Origin: Ostrinia nubilalis | Lineage: Eukaryota > Arthropoda > Insecta > Lepidoptera > Crambidae | Direction of reading: 5' to 3' | DNA: 64,000 nucleotides | Assembly (NCBI RefSeq): GCF_963855985.1 | Contig: NC_087091.1 | Location: 14,824,154-14,888,153, forward strand | Shown here: positions 11,401 through 26,400 of the stretch, piece after piece | How positions within the stretch are numbered: position 1 is the first letter of the stretch | How the letters are laid out: the number at the start of each line of letters is the position of its first letter | Notes under the pieces: generated by a model | Seen by the model: only the letters and a program-made list of their open reading frames with translations | What the model was told of the DNA's origin: nothing | Database searches by the model: none | Position numbers and translations under genes: made by a program

Positions 11401-14400
11401 TATTGGTCTGCCAACAATTGTACAATAATACTTGTATTATATTACTAAATTCTAACTTAATTTCTAATTGTACAATATAGTATAAAATGGGCAAACACAG
11501 CATGCATAATGAAAGTAATAGTAGGTATGTTACTGTAGACATTGATCTACTTTATCTAATAAGACGTGCTTGACGCCTAAGCCTTTAGTTCAATTAGATT
11601 CGTTTGTCTTGCTGACTTAAAAGAGCCAAATGTTATTTGATAGTTTATAAGTAAACGATTTCCTTCTATGATCTGAGGTAAACGACATAAAAACTTCATT
11701 TCATTTGCTACACATGTGCTACACTTGAAGAATTTTTTTTTATATTTTTTAATGAGAAATTGGGATTGTTGATGAGTACAAACGATTTTTCGAAATCATT
11801 TTCGGCTTTCCATAAGACAATTTTCCACAAAAGGATCTATGTAAGTAATTTATTCAAATAATTCGTTACAAAATTCCAAGTGTTAGGTATTGCACAGCTA
11901 CCGTCCAGTTGGTCTGTCTGTCACCGTGCAATGCGGTCTGATAAACATAATAATGGCCGAAGCCCGTCAGTCGGCGTTTATCGGCCTCTTGCCCAATCGG
12001 CGTTCATTTGCTAATGGGACCCTAATGACTGCTCTTACAAGGTTTAACAAGGTGTTTGGTAACAGACAAGAGCACCAGACAAAGGATAAGTAGGTACTGC
12101 TGAAAGATGTTTTCATTATTTTGTGTATTTTATATACCTTACTTACCACTAAGGTAAATTATTCATCATCATCATCATTTTCAGCCATAGGACGTCCACT
12201 GCTGAACATAGGCTTCCCCCAATGATTTCCACAATGGCCGGTTAGTGGCGGCGTAAATTTTTAAAGTAAGTATGGCAAACTGAAACCTTCAATTAAACTC
12301 AGCTTGTCTATACGTAAATTTTGATCTGTCAGGGAAAGACTAACGCGCGTGTCCCCCTTTTAAATAACGAAAAGCTATCCTATGTTTTTCAATGAGTCTT
12401 CAAATTATCTCTAGGTAGGTACCTATACTAAATTCTAAATCAGGAATTCAGTGGTTTAAGCGTGAAAAGAGAACTTTCGCATTTCTAATAACCTATGGTA
12501 TTGGATAACCCAATTTTAAGTTGTTGTTCTTGTTGTGAAGTTTTCTTTGACCACAATCTCTCTCTCTGATCACAAGTGTCAAAATACTGGTCAAAATTGA
12601 ATTTAATAAATATTTTTGATTTGATTTTGATTTGACCAGCCATAATTTTATTCTCACTCACCTTAGGTTGATCAGACAGACGTCATAATACCGAAAGCTG
12701 TGAGAACACCACTTGGACACACTGTGACTCTCAAGTTCTCAACAAAGGCGCCAGGCACCGTGCGAAATTGTTATGAATGCACGAAAACACGAATTGTTGA
12801 CATTTCCCTTCAAATGAACACGATTGTTGGACGTTTATATTCAACCATATTTGTATTGTAGATAAGAAAAATGTTTTTTACTTTGAAATCTATTGTACAG
12901 TCAGGTAGATATTGAGGTTGGTTCACTTCACCCTGAGAGGCTGACTTTTAATCATCAATTTTATGTTAGCTCTTTTCGTAACGATTCTTATTCACTATTA
13001 AAATGTAATTTCAGCCATTTTTATTAGTGTTTAGTGCGGCTCTATATTGGGGTAACAATAACTAATTAATTTAGTCTTGTCCTCCAAAATATGAAGCCTG
13101 AATACTGATTAGGGTAGGGTAGTTGGTTGGCTAAAGGCAGTATTTATTATATTTGAATTAGTTTTATTAGTAACATAGGTTCATATAAAACTTACCCTTA
13201 CATACTAGTGGTTATGTAGAGTCTAGAGCTGGGTCATACTTATCTATATTTTAAACTTTTGGCAAATTGTTTCCTTTAATTTTGATCATACTCGTATTTA
13301 TTACGTAAGTTGATTCTTCTATCTTATTGTGCCGAATAAACAAATCTTTATATTTTTGCATCAGACTGTACAGCTCAGTTTTGCAGGTAGAGAAACTGTG
13401 GGAAGTAACCTGCATTGTCAAAGAGTATAAAAACATAGTTCGGTTCGATTGAATCAAGCACCAAACTACCGGCACCATTGATATGAGTACCTACACGTGC
13501 TCTTTATTGGGAAATGTTTTATTGTAGTTCACTGGTCTAGTGTTGAAATCGTCCTAGAACATGTTTTATGTTGTGCAACTCGTTCAAAAGAGAAGATAAT
13601 ACATTTTTCATTATATTTACATAGAAGTATCCGTAATAGCTATTTACTAGTTTACAAACTTCAAGATGATTAATTTCCTAAACATCAACTTGCGCAGTAG
13701 GTAATTTACTCGTACGTTCAATAACTATAAGCACACTTTGCTGAGGCTTCTCAAAAATCATTTATTCATAACTTTCTGTTGAGACCCAGGTTTGGTACCT
13801 TTTTTAACCCTTTACTACGTTGGCACTCTTTTGAGCACGCAACCGGCACATAAAAAAATGTGAGACCCTCACCTGCCCCGCAGTATCACAGATTTCCACG
13901 CAGACTGGTCTGTCGTCCACGTCTACGGCAACTGGAAAGAAAACATCAAAATGTTAGGTTTTCAACTATCATATTATTTAGTCGCCAAGTGACGATTTTG
14001 TACCAACGCAGTAGACTACTTTTAACTGGTAGAGATTTTACAAATCATCTAACTATGTATATTAGTTTGTCGGATCTAATAGGTTCATTTTAAAAGACAG
14101 AAAGCCTGATTCTAATTGTAAAAGTAACATTGAACCTTGTAGCCAGTGGAGCATGGTTGCAGCTGTCATTGGTACCGACATAAAACAAGAAAATCAAAGT
14201 CTTACAAATACTAAGAATGTAACCGTAATGGGATACTAGCGCTTCATATTTCAAACGATTTGTTCTACTGGACATAACGGGCAAAAACTACTGTAATATC
14301 AATAGCAATCAGTCATTAGTACTCATTAGATAGTTTCGTTCATTGGCAAGCATCATTTTTGTTTTGTGGTAGGCTGCGTCGTTCGTCGGTCGTAGAATAT

Positions 14401-17400
14401 ATCCTTGGGGGAGCCCTTTGTCCAGCAGTGGACGTCATTTGACTGACGAACGATGGCAATTCTCTCTCATTTTAAATTTTATTGGCGTAGGACATTTTCC
14501 GAGGACCGTTAAACTGGTGGTTTATGTCTCGCTCCGTTTCCGATAGCGTAGGGCTGTCACAAAGGATTAATGTTATACAGAGTTGAATTGAGATATGTTA
14601 ACTCAATTCAAACTTGACTTGATTGAATTAGTTAATTGAACCCGTCTTTTGCAGTTGCTGACGAACTCCTTATCACGCAGTAATTATAATACATAATTGT
14701 TTTATTTTATTTTTTCTTTTAATTTCCATTTCATTACAAACTAAAGATGAGCTACAGACGTGTAGTTGTTATTTTGCAAGTCTATCTAAATTTAAAAAAA
14801 AATCTACTACGTATTGATTTTGCGCATTCTACCTATCTAACTAAAGGCATTTGAAAAGCGTTTTATTACTTCTGCTTAAAACATGTATCAATCAGTTAAC
14901 CGCAGAACTCATTGACGTTTTACAGTTATGTAAAAGGGATCAGGTTTTCTTACATCAGTTCCACGTTACTAGAGACATTTCTTATGATATATTTTTTATT
15001 TGTGATGAAGTAGACCTTTAGATCTTAGCGTTTCCATCAAAAACGTCTTTCATTATTATCGCTGTTAATTATCGTTCGGTAACAACGGACTTGATTGAAT
15101 AAATTGCCTCATCCAAGTGTAAAACAAACGTATTTGATTAATCTGTCCAACAGACGGTCAGTAGACATTTTTTGACTATAATTCATTTATCTGCCGACTG
15201 TGGTCTGCGACATATTAATAGGTAACAGCACGGCACAAACTTACTATACAATGAGTGACTTCCCTTAATTCCTCATGTCATTATGACCTCTATAATATGT
15301 AAAGATAGTTTCTTAAAATTTTATAGCAAGTCAGTTTTAGATAGAGTCGTTAGCAGTTGCCTGTACTGTAACTTGTGCTGTAAATTTTCACATCTTTTCT
15401 CATTAACAACATAATTAAAATTTTACTGATTGGAGCAGAAAATGTCAGTAAAAAGAAAGGGACAATAGTTCAAATTCTCCCCTTTATCGGAATAAATCCT
15501 GAAGGATGTGCCAGTCTTCAACCAGTGGAATGGGCACGAACGAAGCCGCTTATAAAGCTAGTTAACTATAATACAACTACGGCATATAGGGTAAATGGGA
15601 CAAGCCTTTTAAAGAAGCGCGCCTAATGATACCCATTAGGAAAACTGAATAATGTTGCAAAAAACGCGTCTATTACTGTTCGCTGCCAATCATCTTCATT
15701 ACGATTGTTAATTAACGATGCAATTAGCGTTCATTTTGTGGGTTATCGATGTCTGAATGGACTCGTTAATGGTTAAGTTGGTAAAGATTTTAATCAACTT
15801 TTTTTCAATGGCATTTCACAGAAGTTCACGCTTTTTTTATCGTTAACGCATCTCGCGTGAACTGCCAGTACTACAGAAATACTAAGATAATAATAAGAAT
15901 AATAAGGTTCGCGAACGTTTAAAATATTTTTTTCGATAAAAAACAGATATTCTATATTTTAGTTTTTTAGTTTATATCTAATGCTATTTTTCAACCTTCG
16001 TGTCGATGCTAAACAGAGACGTAGTTGTAGTACCTACTTATATCAATGTCAAGAGAAGGTTGGTTTAATTTAAAATTTTTGAAATAAAAAGTGACATCCC
16101 TACCACGGTGGACTCAACCACACATCCTGGGTTTTGTTGAAACCTGCGCGGCCAGACGGGTTGACAGTGATGCCACTAGCGAGTGACGTATTATAGTTTG
16201 TTATGTACCGTTATGTAATTAACTAATTCTGACATCCTCACTTGGATTTGCACATTGATAAGATTGATAAGAATTTTGTTGGAAAATAACCTTTACGACC
16301 TGGGTTTTGTGGTATTAAACCGAAATATTATTTGGGAAAGTTTCTATGTAAATAGCTACATTAGGTGTTAAATCCTACACCAAAAAATACATACAGCCGA
16401 ACATAGAACCTCCTCCTTTTTTGAAGTCGGTTAATGAAGCTGATAGATGCTGTAGAAAAAAATAAATATTTGAGTTAAGTTAAGAATAAAAGGTCGAGGA
16501 GAGATTTAAAAATAACACAAATAAACAACTTGTTTGTAAATAACTTTTGGTAATCTCGTGAAATACGATTAGCGAAATACCTATTTATACGAAATAAAAC
16601 GTATTTCAGTCACTTTATTATTTCTCAGAACTTTCTATCGAAAGGCTCCATCTAAATTGCTTATCATTATAAATTGAATCCAAACACTTCAGTTCAAGAG
16701 CAAAAACAGTCATAGAAATCAAGAGTCAACACGTTTTTATATTATTCACGCCTCATAGGTATCTAACTAACTACTTATAAAAAGTTCCAAGTTCGTTTTC
16801 TTTTATTGTATGACCTGAATCAGCAAAAGTTAACCTTAGTTTTTGGACAGAATGACCTATTAGAAGGGTTGAAACCTTAGTAGAGCGGTAACTAAGTCTA
16901 TAATGTAGATTCGCTATGACTTCTTGAACTTAATTTCAAGTAAATACCTAAATGAGAATTATGTAATAAATTTCATGTAAAAGAGTAAATACCTAAATGA
17001 GAATTATGTAATAAATTTCATGTAAACATACAAGACTACTACAGATACCATAGAGACAGGAGCATGTTACTATCTGTAATCCTATTGGTCCAAAAAAGGC
17101 GGCTAAACGCAAGACCCCTTTGCCTCTGCCACTGCCACAGATAAGTCACAATGTTGCGTCAGAGACTACTAGACCACCGGCAGAGGTACAATAATTATTA
17201 CATAAGGAATCGTGACACACGGCCACGGCTGCGGTGACTCACAGGAAGGGTCCAGACCAGACCCCTGACCGATTAGTCAACGGTATAGCAAGATAAAAAA
17301 AAGAAAACAAAGTGTAGGGTTAGGCAGTTAACTTTCAGAAACCATGGCGCATGACGTGCCGCAAAAAAAGAAAAGTAGTTCAAACTATGTATTGTTTGGT

Positions 17401-20400
17401 GACTTCCGAATGAGTCAACCGGGAGTATCGGGACCCCAGAGATTTTTTTTATTTATCACAGACCATCTTAAAAACTTTGGTCAGATTGTGAAAAAATGTA
17501 ATAAGCGTCATCATGAGTGTGAGTGTGGCACAGCCACATGAGTAATGAACTAATGAACTAGAGCTGCTACCCTACATTAGCATTTGCCTTTTTTACAAAA
17601 GCCTTACTGAATCATTTTCTAAAGCCTGCCTGGTATGTAATGTTTTTTGAAGATATGTTTGCCTTCCTTTTCAGACTTTTTCTCGTCTAAGCCTACAAAA
17701 CCACACGATCGGCTGTAAGCTGCCATATACCACCCCGACGTATTCCCCTGTATGTATGTAATCATTGTAAGGGCATGTGTTTTCCTTTTCTTAAATAATT
17801 TCTGCTGATACTCTTGATTCACAGTGCACACGTGGACAGCACTTCAGACTTAATTTTTGTTGCACAATAGCCTCTATTTACAAGTACCTACCTAAGATAC
17901 CACATTGTGTAGGTGGATGTGTCACCTGTACCTCCTAGGAAAGGTTTTGGCTTGCTGCCGACGTCCGATTAAACAATGACACGAAAAAAATAAACCGCAA
18001 TTGAGAAGTCAGAGCAGCCTGACTCTATTATTAACACGTTGTGATGTGCACACTGTACTACGAGTATATCAGATGGCAAAGTTCATATTTTTACTTTTTT
18101 TTATCCACAACGAGGAAGCTGTATCTCACCTGATGGTAAGGCCGAAGGTGGAAGCGAGCTTCACCCGGAATCCTCAACCACGGAGGAACTGGCCATCTTA
18201 CCTCTAACTACCGGAACACAACCGTGACACAACAATGCTATTAACATTGTTATTAAATGGCGACAGACTTTAGGTAAGACTTTTTATGAAATAACTTGTT
18301 TCAGATTTTAAAACCATGTTGGGGACCATGTTGATGATTGCGAGAAGCACGATAGAGTTTCCGTGACAGATCGAAAATTCGAAATCCACGCTGCTAAAGT
18401 CAATAAACAAATATTCCAACACCTCATTTCTCAAATCAGTTGCCTGTAAGTCTGTCACTTTCAATTACCGATATCGAATGTGTCTTGAGTGACACACTTA
18501 CCGCCGACCCGACCGACCTTTGCTATCCGATTTGGGGCGCGTTCGTTTGATGAACTGACACCTTTTTTCGCCAATTTGTTTGCCGACTGGTCCGAATTAA
18601 CTTCGCTCTTTCTTCATCTTGGTGTTTTTGGGTCAGTGTTTTTTACGAGGATTATAAAACATCGATGTTCTTGGTCACAATCCGATTCGGTGGGAGTTTA
18701 ATTGTCAAAACTTGAACGACCCATAAAAATTCAAAAGGTATAAAGCTAAAAAAAAATGTCCTGGATTCCCCACATATTCACACAAAGGACATCCATCTGG
18801 TTTAATTGATATGCAAATTTTATCTTGCATTCATGTTTATTACAAATTATTTCCAAATTTATCGGCTGCAGCATCTCTCCAAAAGAATCACGATCGATAT
18901 TTCATACCAAGTAACAGTACTCTTAAAAATATCCTTTCACGATAATTCCGCCGTAAATTTTAAAGCCAGATCATATCGAGAATAATCGAGACGTCGACAA
19001 AAGAAAGTATCGGTGATTTGTATCGAGTCTTCGATCTAACTTGAATCAGGTCATGTGGGGGCATAAATGATGGAATCCACTGAATTTCTGAACTGCTCAG
19101 AATGTTACATTCATCATAATCTCTGATCATAGATTCTATGATCTGAGATCATAATATAAAGTAATTAACTGAATTTTCATAAGCCTACTGTATCTAATAG
19201 CATTTGGCTACATTTACGAGTAGGTCCCTATATTAGCCAAATTCTGTTGCTTTTAATAACTAACTACAGAAACCTTTCAAGCAGTTTAACGCACTTAAGA
19301 TAATTCATTGTTTCTTCATAATTTACTTACATTGTTGAAGGTTCCACACTTTAAAACCTTTAAGAGAGTTAATTGACACATAAAGCACTCAATAATTAGG
19401 TAATTAGCATAAATACTACGCCACTACCTTTTCACTCAAGTCAATCTTTACGCGTATAATTTAATGCAAATTATGTTAAATTGTTAATATCACTTCTTAC
19501 AGGAATCTCCGGTAATTCCGGAAAAAGTGGAAAGTCGAATCGAGAGAATGTCCCAATTATGTGACAAAGGTGGAAATGCTAGGAAAATGTCAAGGACGTC
19601 GAAATATCAGGGCAAAAACAGCTGGTGCTGCCTCACCTTTACTATGGCTTAAGGGTTCTACTTCATGGAAATGATTTAATACCCCTGTATTGTGTCGCAA
19701 TACGTTCATCTTTCAGTAGGTAATAGATTTAAAGCAAAGTAACGCTTTAATGCAGGAGTCAAAATAAACAAAATTTGTCGCATTACCACAGAATAATAAT
19801 AAGTACTACGTATTACTAAAGATGCCTCTAATTGTAAAGACCAAATTCTAGAAAAAATATAACCTGATCAAGTGATTGAAAGTAAACATGAAACGAAAAT
19901 AACTTATACTGAAAGATCTGAAATTAACATTTCAAATCGCTTTTTTTTCAAGTCATTTTTTTTTTATAGATTTTTATACATGTTTTACTGCTTCGGATGG
20001 AATACGGCCAAGTCTTTAGATGTTTTTTCCAGGAGTATTTTCAATGGACTTGATGCTTGCTATGTAGCTACGTCATCGAGAAATAAAGTTAGTGTACGAT
20101 ATATCATCGAGTATGTCCCCGATCTACTCGTTTTCTCTGTCAACTGACATGATGGATGTTTACAAAACATCGTAGTGAAGACTGGCTTGCTTTGTTATTG
20201 GTAAAAACCGCGGCTGTTTATACAAAACGTCAACGTACTCTAGGGTTAGCAACTCTAAACGTTGCACTTTAAATATTACTAGACTCTACATTAAACATTT
20301 ACGTTCTTATCTAATTAACATAACATTTGTGCATATCGTGCAAGGAATAAACTACTGGTGCTTTAGAGTGACAAAATCTGAGTCTTCTTTTCAGAATATT

Positions 20401-23400
20401 TTGGCCTTTACGGGTACATTAAGGTCTGTTGGTGATACTAAAATAAATATTACATATTACTTACGTACAGGTTACTGTCTCAAATAACTTACTTTTTGTT
20501 CCCGACTATCTATACTTATAATAAATCTGTAGAGAGGTCAATTCTGTACATGAAATATATTTTCAAAATAACTATCAGGGGGTGATTAGTGATCGATACT
20601 GATGCCAAAAATGCAATCAGTAAAATTTTTGTCTGTCTGTCTGTCTGTCTATCTGTCTGTCTGTCTGTCTGTCTGTATGTTCCTTATAGAAACAAAAACT
20701 ACTCGACGGATTTTAACGAAACTTGGTACAATTATTCTTCATACTCCTGGGCAGGTTATAGGATACTTAGGAATTCCCACGGGAACGGGAATTAGCGGGA
20801 AAATCCTTTTGTATGAAAAATCTAAACCGCTTAAGTTAGACGCTTGAAATTTGGCATGCAGGTACCTTAGTAAACTTAAAGCTTAGTTACAACAGGATAT
20901 TACAAAATTCCTACGGGAACGGGAGTTAGCGGGAAAAAACATTTGTATGAAAAATCTAAACCGCTTAAGTTAGACGCTTGAAATTTGGCGTGCAGGTACC
21001 TTAGTAAACTTAAAGCTTAGTTACAACAGGATATTGCAAAATTCCCACGGGAACGGGAGTTAGCGGGAAAAAACATTTGTATGAAAAAATCTAAACCGCG
21101 TAAGATAGATGAAGGGGGTAAAACGGGATCCACGCGTACGAAGTCGCGGGCGGCCGCTAGTTTTAAATAAAAAGGTATGCACTGTGCGCTTATTTCAGTC
21201 GTTCTTTTATAAAATAAATACTGAACAAAGAGAAAGAACAAATTGCCTTTATTAAAGACATTTATGACAACCCTGCCACTTTGACAGTGACATTGTTTGC
21301 ATCCAAGACGTGTAGACGTGCGTACGCGCGGAAAGATAGGCCTAAATGGGGGCAGATGGTGAATACCATCGGAATTATTAATCTTGGCTTAAAATAGGAA
21401 CATTCAGCTGCTTTTCCGCCCATTAACTGTAAAACGGAAGAATCTGACATCTGATAATGGCTATTGGGAAATTTTTCGTGAGCCTCCGAAAATAGATTGA
21501 TAAAAGAGCTTTTCGATTTCTCGGCCGAAAACCTTAATCAAAAACAAAACTGAGATGCTTCAAGGATTTTAAAAAGTCATAGAAATGGAAATAGAAATAT
21601 CTTTATTATTTTAAACAACTAAACTGTAGCATCATACTGAGACCCTGAATCCTAAGCTAGTGCAAATTACACTTGTTCCGAGAAGTGTACAAAACCTCAT
21701 TTGTGATTGAGAATTTGATTACCGGAAACATTTTCGGATAGATCTAGTTTATTTTGTAACCTATTATTGGTACCGTTGGACAGAGCTCGTGAAGCACTTT
21801 CAGTTTTCAGATTTTCGATATCTTGTATAGTTTAGAAATAATCGAGTGAGATCACTTATCGTTTCCACCCTGTATACCCATTCAAAACAGGGCTATCGCA
21901 GTACTTCCCGCGCTATTCATTAGCAATATCTCAAGCCACAACAGGCCAGTTGTCAATTTATCTGTGCTAGTAACAGAGGTCGTCGGCCAATGCAATTGGT
22001 TTATTCACTCCATTCATTCTGCATTATTGTATGTTGATGACTCTATTTCTTGTATGATACTTTGGACAGTCTGTTTGCTGCGTAAATCGCGAATGAGATT
22101 TTAATGTAAGTTCACAACAAAGTTTTCAGCGAAATAACAATGTAAAACTGTAAACCATGGGCCAAAATCATCATACTTCTTTGTAAACTTTTTACAAGCT
22201 TTAAAGTTAATGTTAAGGGTTCTGTGCATGCATTATAGTTACAAATGAACATGAAGATGGAGTCGGCAGTTCTTTAAATTTAATTTAATATTTTTGTGAA
22301 AGCCTGTTCCAAGAAAAAGGTGTGGAATAAAAAAATCTAAATGTCAGAGGACTTGCCAACATCAATCTCCACTCTGAGTGCGGAAATGTGAAACAATATA
22401 CCTACATATTAACTACATACCAACTTTCTGCGAGGCCGATTGTAGATACGGTGTTCGATAACCAAAACTTTATCAGATTTCACATCGTGATTAATAAATA
22501 ACTGTTGGTAAATAAGTTCATTTATTTATGTGAAACGCAAATAATGAATAAATTCGCTAAATTAATTACCACAGAGAACAGACTTGAAAGCTGCGACTGT
22601 TACTCAATAAACGTTTAAATGTGTAAGGTTCATCCTAGATGAACCTTTTGTAAACCTTTGAAAAAGAGGCTTTTATTGTCAAGTCTTAATTTCATAATTG
22701 GTGACCCAGATTCTTGCACTGCATCTTTTCATTTGAACATGTAGAGCTACAAATCACGGTAGACTTTAAAGAATAAAATTGAACAAATAATAAGCCGAAG
22801 ATGGAGAAGATAATATTTCCCATACATGGAGCCACAACCCTTTGGGTATCCAAGAACTAAAAAGGCATAGGACTACGTCTAAGCCATAATTCAAGTAACT
22901 ACCACCTACATCGCATCCGTATAAGGAAACTAAAGCAAACCTGCCCGTAAAGGAACGAGAATTGAGCAGATTTATTCGCTGTTCTTTGTTAAGCTTTTGT
23001 TATTTCATACTAACAAAAGATTTTTTATTTTTACGCCCACATACAATAATACAAGTTCATTACATGATATCTGACATACAGCGTGTTACAAAAATTGAAA
23101 TGGAATAAGAAACTTTGGTAATAAGAAACAAAAGTAAAAACTAAAAAGCTGAATATGGAAACGAAAGCTTCCTTCTTTCTCGTATGGTTTAGGATATACT
23201 TAATTAAATTATCCAGGAATGGTGGCAAAGTTTTCGTCTTCTGCCTCGCCTTATCCCGTTACGCGGGGTCGGCTTTCCTAATCACACGCCGCCATTTGGA
23301 AAAGTATTTTTACCGATTTCAAAATTTGAAAATTTTCATCATTATTATTTTCCTCTTCCTTGATAAACCAACTATAGAAACATATCCTAGGTATATTTCT

Positions 23401-26400
23401 CGTTTAACGCTGTTGGAAACCTGAAAGCCATATTACTTCTAATTGTGGAACTAACTGTACCTACCAAAATGGCATGATGCTATCACATACTACCGTTTTC
23501 CGTTGTCAGCCCCATCCTCTCACAAATGACATAAAAAGTAGTCAGCCAATTAAACCTTTATATTATGGCACGCAATAAAACCTAATCAGTCTATCAATGA
23601 ACATGTATCTCATGATCTTCGTCTAATAGCTTGTAGTACATCCGTTTCTAGGGTTGGTAGAGCAAAAATGATAAAGTGGGTAATATTTAAACATCTCATA
23701 ACTTTTCTTTTTTGCATCAACAGCATCAGCAATAAAAAAAACGCGTTCATAAACCCACAGTTATAAATACTGGCGTATAATAGTTTAGGTATTATAGGAT
23801 ACCTATGCTCTACAATTCCGAGCTTTTATATCAATGCTGTGCTTTTATATCTTGTCTTCTTTTACACACAGATATTCCATAAAGATACGTTTGAGTTTTT
23901 TGGTTAGCAAACGATCTTAATCATACAGAATCTACACTCAATTCTCACATTAGAGCCACAAATTCAAACTTAATATCTTCTTTGGGTAACTAAATACCAA
24001 ACCAACGTAAGTAAGTCCGGTTCGTTCGTTCGTTTCAGCCGAAAGACATCCACTGCTGGACGTAAGTTCGGTATTAGAGCATAATATAGACACCCCTATT
24101 TGCGACCATATCTGTACGTCACAGATTCCGACTTGTGAATTAAATACAAGCATTATAAATGCTACCTGCCATACATGGCTGCTTGGCGACGCCTGCAGTC
24201 TCATAGACCATAATTATCGTCTCGTGCAAAACGCTACATTTAATATTAACGTTTTATTTGCTGTGTACCAGTAACATTTTGTCAACTTTGAACCTTACTG
24301 CGATAGACATAGACATTTCGGGCAGCTTCATAACTTTACCTAACTTAATTCTCGTTGGACCTCTCTGTTGATTGAAATATGCATTGTTAAAAAGTAATTT
24401 CATGCCAAATATGAGCCTCCGGTGGAACTAGGAAAAGCCCTGTGACATCGGAATGGCTGTCAAGATTCGGTTAGGAAACTTGAGCTTTTGAAAGGTTGAC
24501 TACCCTCTTGTTCATAAACCTGCTGGTTGGTTTTAAATTAGTGGTTTTAATGAGAATAAAAGCGGTGTTATTTTTGTTGTGGGCTAACATAGGCTGAGTT
24601 GCATCATCATTTTAACCGATAAACGGTACTTTTTGTATGGAGTTTAACATATTTTTGACGTTTGTCAAAGTTAAAGTACTATTATTCTGTGGTTAAGTAC
24701 AGCCTTAGTTTATTAGAGAATGAATAAACCGTAATTTAGAAGCGACAGAATTATTACTTCCCTTCAAATGGTTGATAATTACCTAGACACCTATTTACTT
24801 AAGCCATTTTAAAACGGATAAGATTCTTATGCCTGTGTGAAAACAAAATGCCTATTTATGTGTTACCATAGGGGTCACTTAAAAATTACGGATAGATGGT
24901 GAAAACGGGCATTAGATCCATAGATATTAATGATCTCTTATCTACAATATTTTTTATCTTATAAAACCGGCTATATTTTCTCAAGCGATTTGAAAATGCT
25001 TGACTCACTGTAATTATCATCTATATTGAGCCAAGGCCGTGTCAGAAATCACGGAAACATTGTCCTGGCGCCATTAAAGGTATACATAAAATGTTAACAA
25101 ATGATTGCTATTAAATCAACCGGCCAGTGGTTCTCAATCCACATCCACAGAGAAGCTGGCTATCTTACCTCCAACTGCTGGAACACAACAATGCTGTTAT
25201 CATTGTTATTATGGCGACAGACTTAAGTTAGATGGTGGTAGCTTAGAACAACTTCTACCACCATCCAAACCGAATGAATCTACCTCACTAGGAATTGAAC
25301 CCGGGACCTCTGGGTCTGAAGCAGGTGGTCTTACCACTAGGCCACAGAAATACGGAACATATTATACCACGACATTTTCCCACCACTGCAACTTCTGTAG
25401 ACCACAGAGGCGTTTCGTGTTCTTTGTTTTACATGTTCCTTATTTGGAAGCTCTTTTGCCCAAGATTCATCTACAGTTTGACATGCACTGACAGAACATT
25501 ACATAGGTCGTGGGCGTATGATTGAGACGTCCGACCGGTCACTGTCGCGGATTAATCATACGCAGTGATTCAACACGATCCTGCACGAGATGTTGCCATG
25601 TATTGACATAGAAGACCGGTAAGTTAAAGGATAAAGAAGGATTTGTACTTATAAACGATATTTTTAATAGGCTAGTAAAGTGAAATAGCAGAGCAAAACA
25701 AACAATACGTGTCGATCGTTTTTCACCGGTCGCGCATTTCCACCGGAAATGAAACTAATTGTAGTAAATATTATAAAATCAGATTTGTATGAAAATTAAA
25801 ATAATTAGAATGATGATATCAATTTTCTCACTTGACCATACCATTTATATGCATATGCTAACATAGGCTAGTGTATGTCGGCTCATATACCCATTTACCT
25901 AACACCCTGTATAGTATTTCTTCTATATTTATGTATTTGTATGTAATTTTAGCGATTTAAACGTGTAAAACTCTACGTGTCAATACATTATTTTCTTATT
26001 TATAGAGCTCTTGTTCAAATAAACTCATAAGTACTGAGTAGTGTAGGTGCGGCATCTTATTATAGTTGTAATAGGTGCGATATTGCAAAAAAAAAATGTA
26101 TACCTAACCTGATGTGCTGTCGGTCGACTGTACTTACACACCTTATTACTTGATTACTAAAATTGATATTTTTTTATCTCTCGCTCCAGGCCGTCATAAT
26201 AAAGGCAAGGGCGGCTCATAAAACCCCAACCACACGATGCAAAAACTAAAATTCAATCGAATCCCAATCCCAACTAATATTATAAATGCGAAAGTAACTC
26301 TGTCTGTCTGTCTGTCTGTTACGCTTTCCCGCTTAAACCTCGCAACCGATTTTGATGAAATTTGGCATAGAGATAGTTTGAGTCCCGGGAAAGAACATAG

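Larger units (their letters stand above)
13932..20508. other. RhoU intron 1, first part
   Basis: AT-rich intron. Besides the elements listed separately it holds a short hairpin (arms 14379-14391 and 14441-14453), a perfect inverted repeat GATCATAGA-T-TCTATGATC at 19125-19143 and a GC-richer, non-repetitive stretch at about 18500-18700. No gene is supported. Confidence 0.4.

Noticed and set aside
20589..20847. Two overlapping frames with Cys-Leu-Ser-Val repeats
   Set aside because: Produced by the TCTG microsatellite within a Helitron.
25291..25344. tRNA gene on the minus strand
   Set aside because: Only promoter boxes are tRNA-like; stems do not close and a SINE body follows.
25105..25491. 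128-codon plus-strand frame
   Set aside because: It runs through the SINE in antisense and has no protein features.
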